Part shown: in pieces, positions 23,404-34,466 of the stretch
Numbering within the stretch: the first letter of the stretch is position 1
How the letters are laid out: each line of letters opens with the position of its first letter
Assembly (NCBI GenBank): GCA_024336345.1
Contig: JANFOG010000007.1
Location: 1,984,001-2,048,000, forward strand
Length of the DNA stretch: 64,000 nucleotides
Source of the DNA: Mariannaea sp. PMI_226
Taxonomy: Eukaryota > Ascomycota > Sordariomycetes > Hypocreales > Nectriaceae
Reading direction: 5' to 3'
Made by a program: the position numbers and the translations under genes
The notes under the pieces: model-generated
Databases searched by the model: none
Told to the model about the DNA's origin: nothing
Seen by the model: the letters and a program-made list of their open reading frames with translations, nothing else

Positions 23404-25008
23404 GCTTTCGGAGTTGTTCTGCACGCTGAGATATTTGGCGTCGGTGGATGAGACCAGGAAAGACTGCTCGATGAACAGATTAATTAGCGTTACGAAAGAT
23501 GTGTCGTGGAGCGGCAGTCACTCAGAGAGAGAGAAAAGAAACAGCCAAGCAGGCAGAGAAAGAAATTGAGTGGCGCAAGCCAGTATTATGCTTAAAAATA
23601 ATCTACGTTGTAGCATTCGTGTACTCCGTATTCTCGTACGTACCAATACCAAAAGAATTACCCCGACTTGTTACATGAGCATAGCATCCCCATTGAGCAA
23701 GGTTCAGGCACACAGTCTTGCAGGTGGTCTGAGGCTGATGAGACGAATGCGAGATGAACGACATGGTTTCCATATCTGGGTGGGCTGACGGCTGTTGTCG
23801 ACAGGGCAGAGCGGCGTGGGCTAACTGATTCTGTTAACCGCCGAGCTTTATGGATATGCATAAGAGATTGCATCCTGGACTTCTACCAATCGCCATCAAC
23901 TCAAGGCAAAACTCTATCATCCAAGTTATTGACTTTGGGACCCACGTCAACCGTCACCATTCGCATGTATCCAATACATTTCCCCCACACAGCCCTCCTT
24001 GCCTGCCTGGCCCTGTTGGGGTGCTAGAGGGCTCGGACTGAGCCCGTTTTAAATCCGCGGATTGCCTTGCGTATTTTCAAGCACCTATTGTGCCTGACTG
24101 ACAGGCTTCTCCTATTGGGCAACCAGAGTTCAGCCCTGTACTAGGAATGCTGGAGGGCGTATCTGTGCCGTATCCAACCCCCAGGTTGCTGACGAATGCT
24201 CCACAATGACTCTTGGCTCTCAGAGTACAAAGAAGAGCCTACATCCATAGTAACTACTGCAAGATAACCTGCATGAACAATGAGTCATTTTCCAACTGTC
24301 CAGCATTTTGCTACAAACTCCTCAACCAAATTCCGATCGCCTTCTGTTCGTTCCTCTGACTGCCGCATCATTGCACATTGAAGCCCTTGATCCGAATCCC
24401 GCAGAGGGGCTGGCCGGATATCCTGGAAGAACCCTCCCCCCTTTTTGGTGAGTTGGCCCAAAGGTAAATGTGATACACACATATCATCCAGTCCTATTCG
24501 AAGTACGGCTCAGTCATAGTGTTCTGATCTAGAAGTACATTGTACAATAACCTTGGCATCATTCAACAAAAACGCCCCACATCATCACCAAGTTTTTCCA
24601 CTTATTATAAGGCTAGTATTTAATCATAGAAATGTACATGTTAGAACCGAAGTAATATGCTTGTTCTCTCCCATCCCCTCTAAAAGAGAGCCAGACTTCC
24701 TTTAGATTTAGCCGCGTCAGGGGTGTTAACCGTTAGAAGGAACATGGACATTCAGCAAAATAATTGAATCTATCTAGCATAGTTATTAGGAAACCATTGT
24801 CCACTCTCGCTCAAGCAGTGGAGTAGTGCCACGTTGAGCCTCTGGTAAGTTAATGGGTGTGACCCACCACTACCTGCTAAATGGTTATCTACTGTGAGGT
24901 TGATACCAGAGTACGCAAGCTATGATTCAAGTCAATTCGTCAGGAGAGAAATTACCCATCTTGGCCATGATGGTGAATATTGCTATTCTACTCAACCAGA
25001 AGGATGTA
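23404..25008. other. Intergenic to the edge of the transposon
   Basis: 1.6 kb with no supported gene. It includes the promoter of the secreted-protein gene and the left flank of the pogo-like element, which begins at 25009. Confidence 0.5.
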
Positions 25009-25119
25009 CCCGGTGGGTCCGCCAACCTTCCCACCTTTCCTGCCGGAAAGGTGGTGACAAAACCCATATCTTCGTCGCTGCCGTATCTCTCTGCCTCAAC
25101 GTAACTCCATCATAACTTC
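25009..25119 (+). repeat. Left terminal inverted repeat of the pogo-like element
   Basis: Begins CCCGGTGGGTCCGCC. It matches the reverse complement of 27706-27816 over about 111 bases with roughly six mismatches. An internal hairpin is at 25032-25053 (arms CACCTTTCC and GGAAAGGTG around TGCC). Confidence 0.92.
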
Positions 25120-25181
25120 TTCATTTCTGGTCCAATCGAGCCCAAATTTTGAACACATTATCTCTAGCATCTTATTTCAAT

Positions 25182-27130
25182 ATGACAGAAATTTCAGGCA
25201 AATCTCGCGCTGCTGCGGCGCGTGCGGCTCGCGCATACCTCAGCGGCCAGGGGCCAACTCGGACAACTCGAGCGAACCCCGCACCTTCTCGTGCATACAC
25301 CGCCGCGGAAATTGCTCAATTACACCATACATCTCTGCCTTTGATGAAGAAATATATACTGCTATTAAGAGCTAAAAAGCCTCTTCCTAATGAAACTAAA
25401 AAGAAGAAAGGAAGAAGCCCGCCTGCTCTATCAGAAGCTAAAGAAAAGGCTTTATATACATTCATTCAATCGGTTGAAAAGAGTGTCTTTGCCATCACGG
25501 AAGCCTTTATTAGCAACTATACAAGCTTCATAAGAAAACACCGAAATAGTGGCCCAATGACTCCAGTCTTAAAGACTTGGGTTAGGAGGTTTAAAACCCA
25601 GCATCCAGAGCTGCAATATAAGACGCCAAAGATCAAGGAAATCACAAGGCTTAATGCCGAGCTGAACTTCAAGAAGATAGAAAGTTAGTATTAAGAATAT
25701 AAAGCTATATTAAAGGAATTAGAGATTCTAGCAGCCAACTTTTGGAACTTTGATAAAATGCCCCTACAGTTAGGCTGGGTCTAAAATACCATTAGGGTCT
25801 TCTCAACCTATATGAAGAAAAACAGCTGGCCTGTCGTCTTCCAGCTGGGCAATAAGGAGACTTTAATATTTATTGATGCCATTAGTGCTGGCAGAAGAGC
25901 TATTCCTTCATTCCTTATCCTTATAGCAAAGGTCTTGCTAGAAGAATATGCTATGGCTAATATCGATGATGAGGTTGTTATTACTAATATGGCCTCTGGC
26001 TTTACTAAGAGCCAGCGGGCCTTACAGTGGCTATAGCACTATAACCGGCATTCCTTTGCCCTAAGTGATAGCTATAGTGGCTATACTATAGAGACTTGGT
26101 TCGGCTATAGCTCTTCCTTAATAAGGGACCTTTGGACCCGGTTAGTGGCCCGGCGGCCAACTCAAAAGACTTGAAACGGCCCCCCTATTTACCATATGCT
26201 CCTTATGGACGGGTTTTCGGCTCATGAAGATCCTGAATTTATGTGGTATTGTTCGAAGTTCGATATCATCCCTTTCCGCCTCCCTAGTCATATAAGTCAC
26301 CTACTTTAACCCCTTGATGTTAGTGTATATTAACACCTTAAGAGAGAGCAAAAATACGCTCTTAATGACTTCCTAACCTCCAGCGGCCTTCAGATCACGA
26401 GATTTGACTTCCTTAATCAATGGGATTGCTTATATAAGGCAGCCTTTTGAGCTTGCTATATATATGTTGGCTTTGAATGGTCCGGTCTATGGCCCTTAAA
26501 CCCGGAGACTGTCCTCAAGCCTTTATGGCAAGCAGCTAAAGATATTATGGAGCCCCTATTCCCACAAAAGCTGGCTAAGGAAGCTGTGACTCCAAGGAAA
26601 GCTAAGAGGGATCTTGCCTCTATATAGGAAGCTAGAAAATTTAATATTTTGAGCAATCCAATAAGAGCTATTATCTCTTATGCTAAGGTATGCCTTGATG
26701 TTGCGATCTTAATACAATCAAGCCTTAAGGATATCTTAAAGCTTCAATAAGAATGTATTAGATAGGAATCCCGTTGTATATACACATGCTGGCGGATAGA
26801 TGTTGGCGATGGAGCCCTGATTGTGAAAGAGCTATGTGAAAAGGTCCAGAAGAGAAGCCAGGAGGAATATGATAAGGAGCTCAAGCGGCTTGGCTGTGAG
26901 CAAGAAGCCTTCTTCAAAGAGGAATGTAAGAAGGCTTAGGAGCAAGAAAAAGCTAAAGCAGCAGCCCGAGGCCCGGCTCTTTAGGGCAGGGCCGGTGCCC
27001 GGGCGAAAGCTACCCGAGAGGCCGCTGAGGCAGCGGCTCTAAGAGACCTATGTGAACAGACTATCCTCCCAGAGGAAAAAGAAACAATTAATCAATTAAG
27101 ATAGCGGTTTCTTGATGCCAAAGATGACTA
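25182..27130 (+). pseudogene. Pogo/Fot-type DDD transposase, broken by stop codons
   Basis: One reading frame can be followed from the ATG at 25182 to about 27130, with more than ten in-frame stops but no frameshift. From the N-terminus it shows a basic Ala/Arg-rich leader and a CENP-B-type helix-turn-helix region (about 25430-25620, ending in TWVRRFKTQHPEL). A DDE superfamily catalytic core follows. The three acidic residues are visible in context: Asp in NFDKM, Asp in LLMDGFSAHE and Asp in the PLDV segment after a SHISHLL stretch. The C-terminal part is Lys/Glu-rich and probably coiled. The first stops appear after residue 168, so the DNA-binding half could be made as a short protein but not a transposase. 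Confidence 0.85.
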
Positions 27131-27705
27131 TAAAAGGCATTATATTGCCTCCACACAGCCCAAACCTTGGCTAGATAATATCCCTAAAGTTACAGACCGG
27201 CTGCATAGCCAGTCAATTAACAAAACTAAAAGCCCTAACGGCTCTAACAGTAGCCCCAATGATTTTATCTCAATAATATCATCAATATAGCTTCCTTCTT
27301 TATTAAATAATGGGGGCATAAATAGCAATAAGATTGAGATCATCACAACCACAAGAGTCAGGAGACTAGGTTGATATATAACAAATCAACAGATAAGACC
27401 ATCTCATGAAGATTGAGACTATAAAGGTGAGGAGGAAGTACTAAAAATTAATTATAGTGGATTTAGCTATAGTTATATGCATAACACTTATTTAAATAAA
27501 GTTGCTGTGGAGGTTACCACATCAATTGAGGTAGTGGGCATATCAATTTCCGTACTAGCATTAAGGAAAATGCAGACCCAGCGGTCTTAATATAGGAATA
27601 TCACAACAATCACTCATTGAAATCAATTAAAATTTAATATTATAATAGAAGAGATTAATAGCTTCATAATGATATAGCCTTTTGATTATTTGGGCTTGAT
27701 ATGGA

Positions 27706-27816
27706 GAAGTTATGGCGTAGTTACGTTGAGGAAGAGAGATACGGCAGCGACGAAGATACGGGTTTTGTCACCACCTTTCCGGCAGGAAAGGTGCGAAGGT
27801 TGGCGGACCCACCGGG
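27706..27816 (-). repeat. Right terminal inverted repeat of the pogo-like element
   Basis: The reverse complement matches 25009-25119 and ends in CCCGGTGGG at 27816 next to the TA target duplicate. It carries the same internal nine-base hairpin at 27772-27793. Confidence 0.92.
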
Positions 27817-27941
27817 TAGATTTTGGTTTTCCTTCTTCAAGTTGTCTTGCCCGATCCTGCAAATATTCAGGTCGTGACGAGAAAGCAATCAGCTAAAAGA
27901 CAAGTGCTCCATAATATTCTCAAATTTGAGCACTTGAATAC

Positions 27942-30900
27942 TCAAGACAATATGTCTACATCATAAATCCGTCGCCCTTGTCGCTCCTTCTTAATTGCCA
28001 AAAGTCGCTTACAATAGTCTAATGTAGACTCTTCCCGACGACGCTGGTCCCTGATTCCTAGCTTTACCATCACTACCCTCTTACCACTCCAAGGCTTAAT
28101 TATGGTCAACCCCCAATGTGGAGAGTTCCTGACTTTCTTTTGGTCGTGGAACCTTTTTACAAGAAGCCACTCCATAATCTCTGGATACAGAAGACTCGCC
28201 TGGAATACACTCCGTTGCATTCCTTTTTTGTCTGTGTATACGAGCTTTGCACCACTCCTTACAAGGAATTTGACCATGTCGAGTTTCCCAAAAGTAGCAC
28301 CGCACATAAGTGGTGTACCATAAATGGAACCATCCTGTTCGATGTTGACCTGGAGATCAAGAAGAAACCCTGCCGTTTGTGTGAGATTGTACATTGCCGC
28401 CTTGCAAAGTGGACTTGGCCAGCGAGTCCTCAGGTTCAGGAGAATTCGCGACGTTGCTCGAGGGATGCTATTGTATATTCGCTTAAATAATGCCAAATCT
28501 TTCTGGAATTCAAGTGTTGTGAAGGGATTGTACAATAAGATCGGCATCTTCGATATAAGCCTTGACCGGATGAGGTAGTCCAGAAGTTCCGGCTCATCTA
28601 TAGCGTGTTCAAGCGCACACATGCCATCTTGATCGACATGAAGGAGATCAACTCCACGAGAGACGAGGTATTTGAAGGTTGGAAGAGAAGTCGCAAACGA
28701 TAGTAAATTTCTCCCTCCAGGAGACATATAAAAAAGGGAAAATGAGCTTTTCGCGTCCAATAGCTTGACAATCTCGATATGCCCCTTGCTCACTGCCAAT
28801 GTCATTGCGCTATCACAGTCCTGATCTGTCAGGTCCGTTACAGCGCCACAATTGAGGAGATACTTAACCGCGTTGATATTATTTTGGGATGCAGCGAGCA
28901 TCAACGGGGTGCTCTGATCCTCATCCCGAGCGTCTATTTCGGCTCCATGGTCTATGAGCATTCTCAAGATCCTAAGATTCCCCTTCAAATAAGCGGCGAG
29001 ATGGAGAGCTGTCTCCTCATAAAATTTCTCATAGTTTATTTGATTTACCAATAAGGATAAGATTGCCTCATTGGACAATGATTGGCTGTCAGATAGCAGG
29101 TAGGGTTCAAACACGTTCCTGGCTGGTCAATAGGTGATGGACAATAGTGGCAGTATGGCACGTACCGATAAGCTTCTATATTGGTTTTAATATGCGTGAG
29201 TATTGTTTGCAGGATTTCGTTTTCACCTCTAGATACTGCGATGTAGATTGGGCTCACTGATACAGTATACCAGCAGATCCCCGCCTGAAGAGACAGAGTG
29301 AGAACCTTCTTCAAGCAGCTGGGCGACAAAAACCGGGCTGCATGCTGAGGCAGTTGCCAGTCTTTATTATGTTGGCAAGAAACACTGGTAGCGCTCGCAT
29401 CCATATCTAGCAGCCACTCCACTATATTTTCCTGTTTGGAACGTATTGCGGCAAATAGTGGTGTGCAGGTGAGACAGCTAGACAGGGCTTGGTTGATAGT
29501 GCAACCCTGATGGACAGCGCTCTTGCAGGCTTCAAGGTTACCGTTAAGAAGAGCTTGCTCAAAGTAGATATCTCGTAATTGGCTACTATTGGCCAAGGGA
29601 CCATGCGTATGTCGGTTAGCAGGGAGATTTTTGACCATTTGATCCCCAAATCCCGCAGGAGGGCGTGACCCGGCCGTGAGCAGAAACTGTACCATAGCCA
29701 AGTGACCGTTTTGGAGGGCACAATCGATTGGAAGCTTGCCATTATTGGTCTGGATATTAAGTTTCGCTCCACGCTTTAGAAGACCTTCAACAGTTGAAAG
29801 CTTTCCATTTCCTGCAGCGGCGTGAAGCGGCGTTACTCCGTATCTCGTCGGAGCATTAACGTCTGCACAGAGTTTCCTATCCACCAAAAATTCGAGAATG
29901 TCGTCGCAACCTCCACATCCAGCCAAAAAGAGAAACCCGGCTTGTTCATCTAATTTTTTTTCAAAGACGACAGTACAAGTGGCTTGCCATTTTGGAGCTA
30001 TTGAGATCAATTTACTTACCCGTTTTACCACGTCACTACCTCCATAATGGGCGGCATAGTGAACGGCGGTCCAGTCATGTCTTGTTTTTGCGAAGGGATC
30101 GGCTCCAAGATCTACAAGACAATTGACCACAGCCCAATTCTTTCTCCTGCCAGCAACTGCAATAGCAGGCTCTGGATCATTGCCATGTCTGATAAGACTC
30201 CCGTTATCGCTTAGGGCGCGAATTTTCCGTTCTTGATCTTCACTTTCTCCTTGAACTACCAAGTCAATGAAGTTACAACCTGATAACAATGTGTCATTCA
30301 GTCGACTGGGATCTGCTGCCGCTAGGACAACTGCGAAAGTCTTCATGTTAGCTTTCCAGCAAGCTACTTCGAAAGGAGAACACTCCCCTTCCCGATGGTG
30401 ATGGACGTCTAGACCATATTGTAGAAGCCTATCTGTCAGCCGTGAATGATTCTCCGCGATGACCCTCTTAAGCAGCTTGTAGCCACTATCCACGTCCTTT
30501 AAAAGAGGCTGAAGGGCGGAGTGTTCCATTACGCTGGAGAGTAAGGAGTCGATCGAGGGAGAACATAACTTTCCTTCGGTCGGTCGCTCAGACAGGGCTG
30601 TGAGAAGGGAGATGATTCCCGGTTGGTTCCGTGAGCTTTCGTAAGATAACAGCACTCCTTGTCCAAGTAAGGTACGAAAGGCGGAGAGAAAAAGAAGATT
30701 GCATCTTGGCTGTTGTTGAAGCCCGAGAAGCCTTCTAACTTCGCAAGAACAGACTCTTTTTCGCCTAACTGCATTGCAGAGTATCTCCCACACATGTAGG
30801 GGTTTCTTCACCTCGTTCACAGTGTGAAAAATAAAATCTGGTGGAAGTAGCAACACCAATATCTCTTTGTACAATGATGCTGGTGTGTCCCCAAATACGT

Positions 30901-33900
30901 GTTTGGGGCTGTGTTCATCTTCGTCTTCACGGTTTAGGGAATAAAAAAACCGTTGCTCAAGATACCGCTCAAATGGAGATTCGAAATAATTGTTCAGACC
31001 AGATGGGTCATAAATACTCGTAAGATAGTGGACGAATCGAGGTGTGCTAGAAGCTCCAAGGTGATGAAGAGGCGTTGATCCATCTGGTCCATGGGCGGGT
31101 AAGTAAACTCCCTTGGCTAAAAGCCCACTGAACAGTTCCTGAGATCCAATTTCAGCTGCCGAGTGTAGAAGCATATTCCTCGACTGAAAATAGGCAGGGT
31201 CTGCGGGGCACCAGTTCAGGAGTTGAAGTGCTGCCTCGGAATGGCCTGACATGATGGCACAGGATATTGGTGTCATTTTATTCTTAGATGTGGTGGATAG
31301 GCTCATCAGAGGGTCTGGGTCCACCTCGAATAAAATATTTAGGAGCTCTGTGTTTCCATGTGAGGCGCTAATGTGCCAGGCCGTTTCGCCATCTGAGTTG
31401 CAACTTGCTACATTAGCGCCTCTCTTGAGTAATAAGAGCTCAGCAACTTTGGCATTGCCACGTGTACAACTTATTCGTAGGCAATTCTCTATTTCTGAAT
31501 CCAGGATATCGGGATGGATCCCAGAATCGAGAAGGAGAGTCATAGCTTGACAGGATTCCAGAGTTCTGGTCTCAGCCGCATGGTAGAGAACTTGGCGTGC
31601 GGTCGTCCCATTATCTTCATGAAAACGGGAATTTGCAATCAACGTCGACAAGTCTTTCATTTGACCTGCATCAATCGCGAGCATGATAGCTTGAACAAAA
31701 TCTTTTGCGCCCAATGCATCAACAAGAGTATGTTGGCTGTGATTAGGTATCGGCGAGGTTCTCCTTTTCGCCTGGAGTAATGCTGTTGATGCTAGAGGTC
31801 GCCACTGAGGAGGAGAACTATCGCTAGTTGAGATTTCTAGAATAGCTTGCAGCAAGTTCTCATCCAAGCGTTTCCGTTGTAACCTCTTTGATAACCCCTT
31901 GATGCCGTCTTCAGAAACCGCAGTTGTGGGGCGAACGAATTGAAGTAAGTAGTGGTCATCGATGTTACGCGAAGTTGCAGCCGCAGCGAGAGCATTCTTA
32001 CCAAGGTATTTAGCGGATTGTGGTTTAAAGAAAGGGTTCGTCTCATCAGAGAAGCATACAGTGGTATCTGCACCGTGGTCCAGCAGTATCTGCAGTGTAT
32101 TGAGGGCAGACGAATGCGCGATACGAACTCCGTCAATTAGCCTAGTCAATAGGGCCCACAAAGGGGTGCCACAGGGTCCATTTATATTAATACCAGCACC
32201 CTGTTGAAGAAGAAATTTGCACAGCTCTGGCATACCATATACAGCAGCAAAATGTAGCGGGGTAGTGGCAGTACTGATAGCAAAACGTAAAGCGGTGGCC
32301 ATAACTTCCGGCGGCGGCGCAGCATCATCGAAAAAGTCTTGAAAGTCAATAGACCACTCCAGGCACCAAGAGGCAAAACAACCCGGCCTATTCATGTCGA
32401 ACAATCTCTTGCAGCAGGCCACAATCGATTTATCCGCCATGATTGATTCCCATACGCTGTCATTGCACTCCAAACTCCATTGGTTATCGAAAACTCTGGT
32501 TGCGAAGCAATAAAATGGATGATCGTTATATCTATCCAGTCTATAAGCAGCTTCAGTGCTTAAAACAGTCGTCAACTTTCGGTCAAAGCAGGGGAATGTT
32601 AAGAATCTGAGGGATGTCGTAGTGTACGAACGGAAAGCTTCCTCCACTGAATAGCGGAACTCGCCTACTGACGATTTCGAGCTGTTACTTTGAAGGTACT
32701 CTACAACAGTAAAGTGAGAAATCTCAAAGTATTTCCTGTCCAAAGACTTGCGGAGAAGGCAACCACATCGCCTGAATACCTCATCTTCGTCAATCAAATC
32801 GTCTTTATCGATCAGGTCCACATTGTCTTGAACCGAAATTGCTTCGCAGAGTGCAGGGATATTGAAACAAGAAATACCAAGGGCAACCCAGTGAAGGGCT
32901 TTTCGGACAAATGCTTGGACTTCTGGCGATGATTTTCTAGCCTTGTCCAGAACTCGATCATACGTTCCGAACAGGGTTGGTGGTAACTCTTTCAAAGCCT
33001 TTCTTCGAGCGTTGTTGTTGGGTAGATTACCGATGTGATCAATTTGACAAGCAACCCAACGAAACCTATTAGAGAGTAAGCGTTGTATGCTTAGTAGATA
33101 TTGTGCTAGACTCACATTCCACGTGCACCTTGAACAAGGGTATGAATGATCTCTTCACGCAACTCCGGGTTCGTAACTCTCAGCTTCTTGAGAGGCTTTC
33201 TCTTATCAAGTTCATCAAGAGTGTAAGCCTCCAAGTCTTCAGTGTGAGCCTCAATCTCGATATGATCGTAGTCAGTCTCCAATTCCTCCCGAATATCTTC
33301 ATCTTTCCGACTGAACAAGGCGATATTGATGGTATCTGACTTGTTGGCCAGAGATTTCAGCGATTGAGTCATGAGTTCGACGTTATCGCCACATTCGTCT
33401 AGGCCATCAACTACAATGAATACCTTGTCGTACATTGCGGCCATATCCTCGATAACCTTGGAAAGAAGTTCGACCCTTGGTTGTTTTGGTAGCTGATTGT
33501 TAGAGTTCAGGTCATTGAAGCACTCTTCGAGAATATCAAATGCCTCTTCCTTCTGCTGGGCAAGCTGGACGGCTATAGCCGCTAGTATATTCTCTGGCAG
33601 GTGAGTTTTGGAGTCCTTGTAGTCGCAAAATGCGTACGACACAGCAGTGAGGTCATTGCTTTCCTGTAGAAGTTCATCAATGACTGCTCCGCACAGTACA
33701 GTTTTCCCGCCCCCTTACACGAAACTCGTCAGCAAGAGGCTCGCAAACTGCTTTCATGATTGAACAACCTACCAGGAATTCCACTCAGCCAGAGCTTCCC
33801 GTTTTGATCCCGCTTCCATTGCTGAAAGGTGTCGTCGCTTTCTGTCAGCCATAAACCCGTCATTGGATGCCGTAGATCCTTGCTCATGTCAAAGTTGTCT

Positions 33901-34466
33901 TGCGGATTCACACGCAAGAAGAACTTGACGACCCTGTCCCGTCTTTTGTTCATTTCTGCTCGATTATCAATGGAAAGCTTCCTTTCGACCATCTTGTGCA
34001 ATTCTTCTTGCTTGGCGAGGCATTTCAGCAATGTTTCCATGCTGTCAGCAGAGAGTGCAAGTTGTAGAATCTTGCAGTGTTCAGAAAGGTCTGATTTTAA
34101 CTCCTCTGTTTCGGAATTGGTAAATGGCCATTTCAAGCGCCCCAAAAGATTGTTGAGGGGTTTTCCAGTGTCGAGATCGGCTTGTGCCTTCACGAGCTTC
34201 CTCTGTATCTTGTTCAGTGTGTTATGGCACGACTGGAGATGTTGAGCCTTGAAAGAGCATTTGAAATTCGCATCGTCCAGGGATGACGCCAGTAGGTTGA
34301 GGTTCTGCATGATACCAGCGAGGTTTCCTACCTGGTCTGCCAGCTCACGAACCTTGAAAGGTGCATTTTTAACATCTTTGGAGAACTTGATAAGGTGTTT
34401 GAACACTGTTCCAGTGAACTCGGCGATGCCGGCGATGCTGGCGGCAATTGATAGAGGGTCTACCAT
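27942..34466 (-). CDS. NLR-type STAND receptor: Fungal_N, NACHT and ankyrin repeats
   Basis: Exons 34466-33773, 33713-33116, 33065-29166 and 29118-27942 are phase-consistent and give 2122 residues. Residues 1 to about 220 start MVDPLSIAASIAGIAEFTG, the fungal STAND N-terminal domain (Fungal_N). The NACHT NTPase follows: the P-loop GIPGGGKT at about 229-236 is built across the first intron, and the Walker B is VFIVVDGLDEC near 330. A winged-helix-like segment (ELPPTLFGTYDRVL...) lies near 455-560. From about residue 630 to the end are divergent ankyrin repeats (TPLHFAAVYG, TAVHYAAHYGG, TPLHAAAGNGK, TALHLAAYLKG). The NTPase should be ATP-dependent and the ankyrins a sensor. In fungi such proteins function in non-self recognition and programmed cell death. 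All key NTPase residues are intact. The ligand is unknown. Confidence 0.93.

Larger units (their letters stand above)
25009..27816 (+). mobile_element. Fot/pogo-like DNA transposon, complete ends, inactivated
   Basis: 2808 bp bounded by inverted repeats of about 111 bp and flanked by TA on both sides (25007-25008 and 27817-27818), as expected for a Tc1/mariner-superfamily insertion. The internal gene is a pogo-type transposase with many in-frame stops. The 3' part (about 27140-27700) is AT-rich and shows no coding sense. The TA-rich composition, the stops, and the lack of indels fit repeat-induced point mutation, which turns C to T and G to A in duplicated DNA. The insertion ends 126 bp before the stop codon of the NLR gene (27942). 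Confidence 0.9.

Noticed and set aside
25009..27816. CRISPR array or bacterial insertion sequence
   Set aside because: The repeats are terminal and inverted, not direct, the target duplicate is TA, and the internal gene is a eukaryotic pogo-type transposase.
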